Assembly (NCBI RefSeq): GCF_022511585.1 | Contig: NZ_JAKWBN010000001.1 | Coordinates: forward strand, 668,269 to 732,268 | From: Shimazuella soli | GTDB lineage: Bacteria; Bacillota; Bacilli; Thermoactinomycetales; Thermoactinomycetaceae | Direction of reading: 5' to 3' | Length of the DNA stretch: 64,000 bases | In this document: positions 63,446-64,000 of the stretch, one piece after another | Position numbering within the stretch: position 1 is the stretch's first letter | How the letters are laid out: each line of letters opens with the position of its first letter | Program-made: the position numbers and the translations under genes | The notes under the pieces: model-generated | Database searches by the model: none | Told to the model about the DNA's origin: nothing | The model's input: the letters and a program-made list of their open reading frames with translations, nothing else

Positions 63446-64000
63446 GTGAGTAGTTCCACTCATAAACAAGTATCTTGGACTTTGCTGATCAAACGTATTA
63501 TTTTCATTGTCATAGGAGCTGTTTTAGTAGCATTTAGCTTAGAAATGTTAATGGTTCCAAACCGAGTTATTGATGGTGGAGTAGTTGGTATATCCATCAT
63601 GTTATCGTATTTAACTAATATCAGTCTTGGTCTTTATTTATTTATCTTAAATCTTCCATTTTTTTTATTTGGATACAAGCAAATAGGGAAAACATTTGCG
63701 ATCTCTACTTTATTTGGAGTTTTGGTGATGTCAATTGGAACGGTTTTATTTGCACACCACAAACCTGTTACCAATGATCCTCTGCTTGCTGCAATATTTG
63801 GAGGGATTATTCTTGGTATTGGTGTTGGCTTAGTCCTTCGATACGGCGGTTCACTAGATGGAACAGAAATTTTGGCAATATGGATCACAAGACGGATTCC
63901 ATTTTCGATTGGTCAAATTGTTATGTTTTTTAATTTGTTTATTCTTGGAAGTGCAGGTTTCGTTTTTGGAAGTTGGGATCGAGCGATGTATTCGTTAATT
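63446..64000 (+). CDS. YitT family membrane protein (cut by the window edge)
   Basis: The first 185 codons are present and remain open to the end of the window. Membrane helices are at about residues 15-37, 50-75, 80-100, 108-130 and 155-180. FSLEMLMVPNRVIDGGVVGIS and RYGGSLDGTEILAIWI are signatures of the YitT/DUF161 group, whose function is unclear. The start is GTG, with GGAAAGGGG eight bases before it. Confidence 0.88.
   Translation, partial: MSSSTHKQVSWTLLIKRIIFIVIGAVLVAFSLEMLMVPNRVIDGGVVGISIMLSYLTNISLGLYLFILNLPFFLFGYKQIGKTFAISTLFGVLVMSIGTVLFAHHKPVTNDPLLAAIFGGIILGIGVGLVLRYGGSLDGTEILAIWITRRIPFSIGQIVMFFNLFILGSAGFVFGSWDRAMYSLI

Overview
The window looks like the chromosome of a low-GC, endospore-forming Firmicute of the order Bacillales. 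The core block rplU-prp-rpmA-spo0B-obg-pheA, followed by a SafA-like LysM gene and yebC, is the order known from Bacillus subtilis. The L27 precursor carries the Firmicute N-terminal extension that Prp removes, start sites have strong AGGAGG-type signals, and UUG/GUG starts are common. The overall style (nitrilase plus NadE, many small regulator/enzyme pairs) would fit Thermoactinomycetaceae, but that family assignment is only an inference.

Positions 1-10,600 hold accessory metabolism and regulation: a streptothricin-acetyltransferase-like GNAT, a TetR regulator, the decayed remains of a two-component system, an AraC regulator divergent from a secreted GH3 glycosidase, an isolated 35-residue ORF with its own promoter and terminator, a DinB-like protein, a lipoprotein, a BlaI/BlaR1-type pair with two palindromic operators, a class I amidotransferase-like hydrolase and a secreted ricin-type lectin-like protein.

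Positions 10,900-21,900 form a defence-like island. A 1159-residue ATPase with helical repeats and a cysteine-rich C-terminus is transcribed divergently from a complete type I restriction-modification operon (hsdM-hsdS-hsdR). An eroded DUF5655-like fragment and a GC-rich cassette lie downstream; the cassette encodes a coiled-coil/membrane protein flanked by inverted repeats.

Positions 22,000-36,950 contain short regulator/target pairs (SDR with a WYL regulator, MFS pump with TetR), a DUF2089 operon, a GC-rich serine hydrolase that looks acquired and sits between two copies of the same promoter region, a DUF559 nuclease-like protein, a TPR regulator, a HigBA-like toxin-antitoxin pair, a lipoprotein polysaccharide deacetylase and an Mrr-type restriction enzyme.

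Positions 37,000-48,450 hold membrane proteins, a slipin, a GC-rich speD, a chloramphenicol acetyltransferase behind a translation-attenuation hairpin, a hydrolase-TetR operon, a DMT exporter divergent from a LysR regulator, and an operon joining an Lgt-like enzyme to a tetraether-synthase-like radical SAM protein.

Positions 48,500-64,000 are the conserved core: ribosomal proteins and the L27 protease, a membrane-anchored Spo0B, Obg, aromatic and branched-chain amino acid enzymes, an ABC exporter operon, a spore morphogenesis pair, a split glutamine-dependent NAD synthase, YebC, a phospholipid-methyltransferase-like protein, a second deacetylase lipoprotein and the start of a YitT-family gene cut by the window edge.

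The most promising leads are the Lgt-like/radical SAM lipid operon, the ATPase next to the type I system, the inverted-repeat cassette at 21.2-21.85 kb and the duplication scar around the acquired hydrolase.
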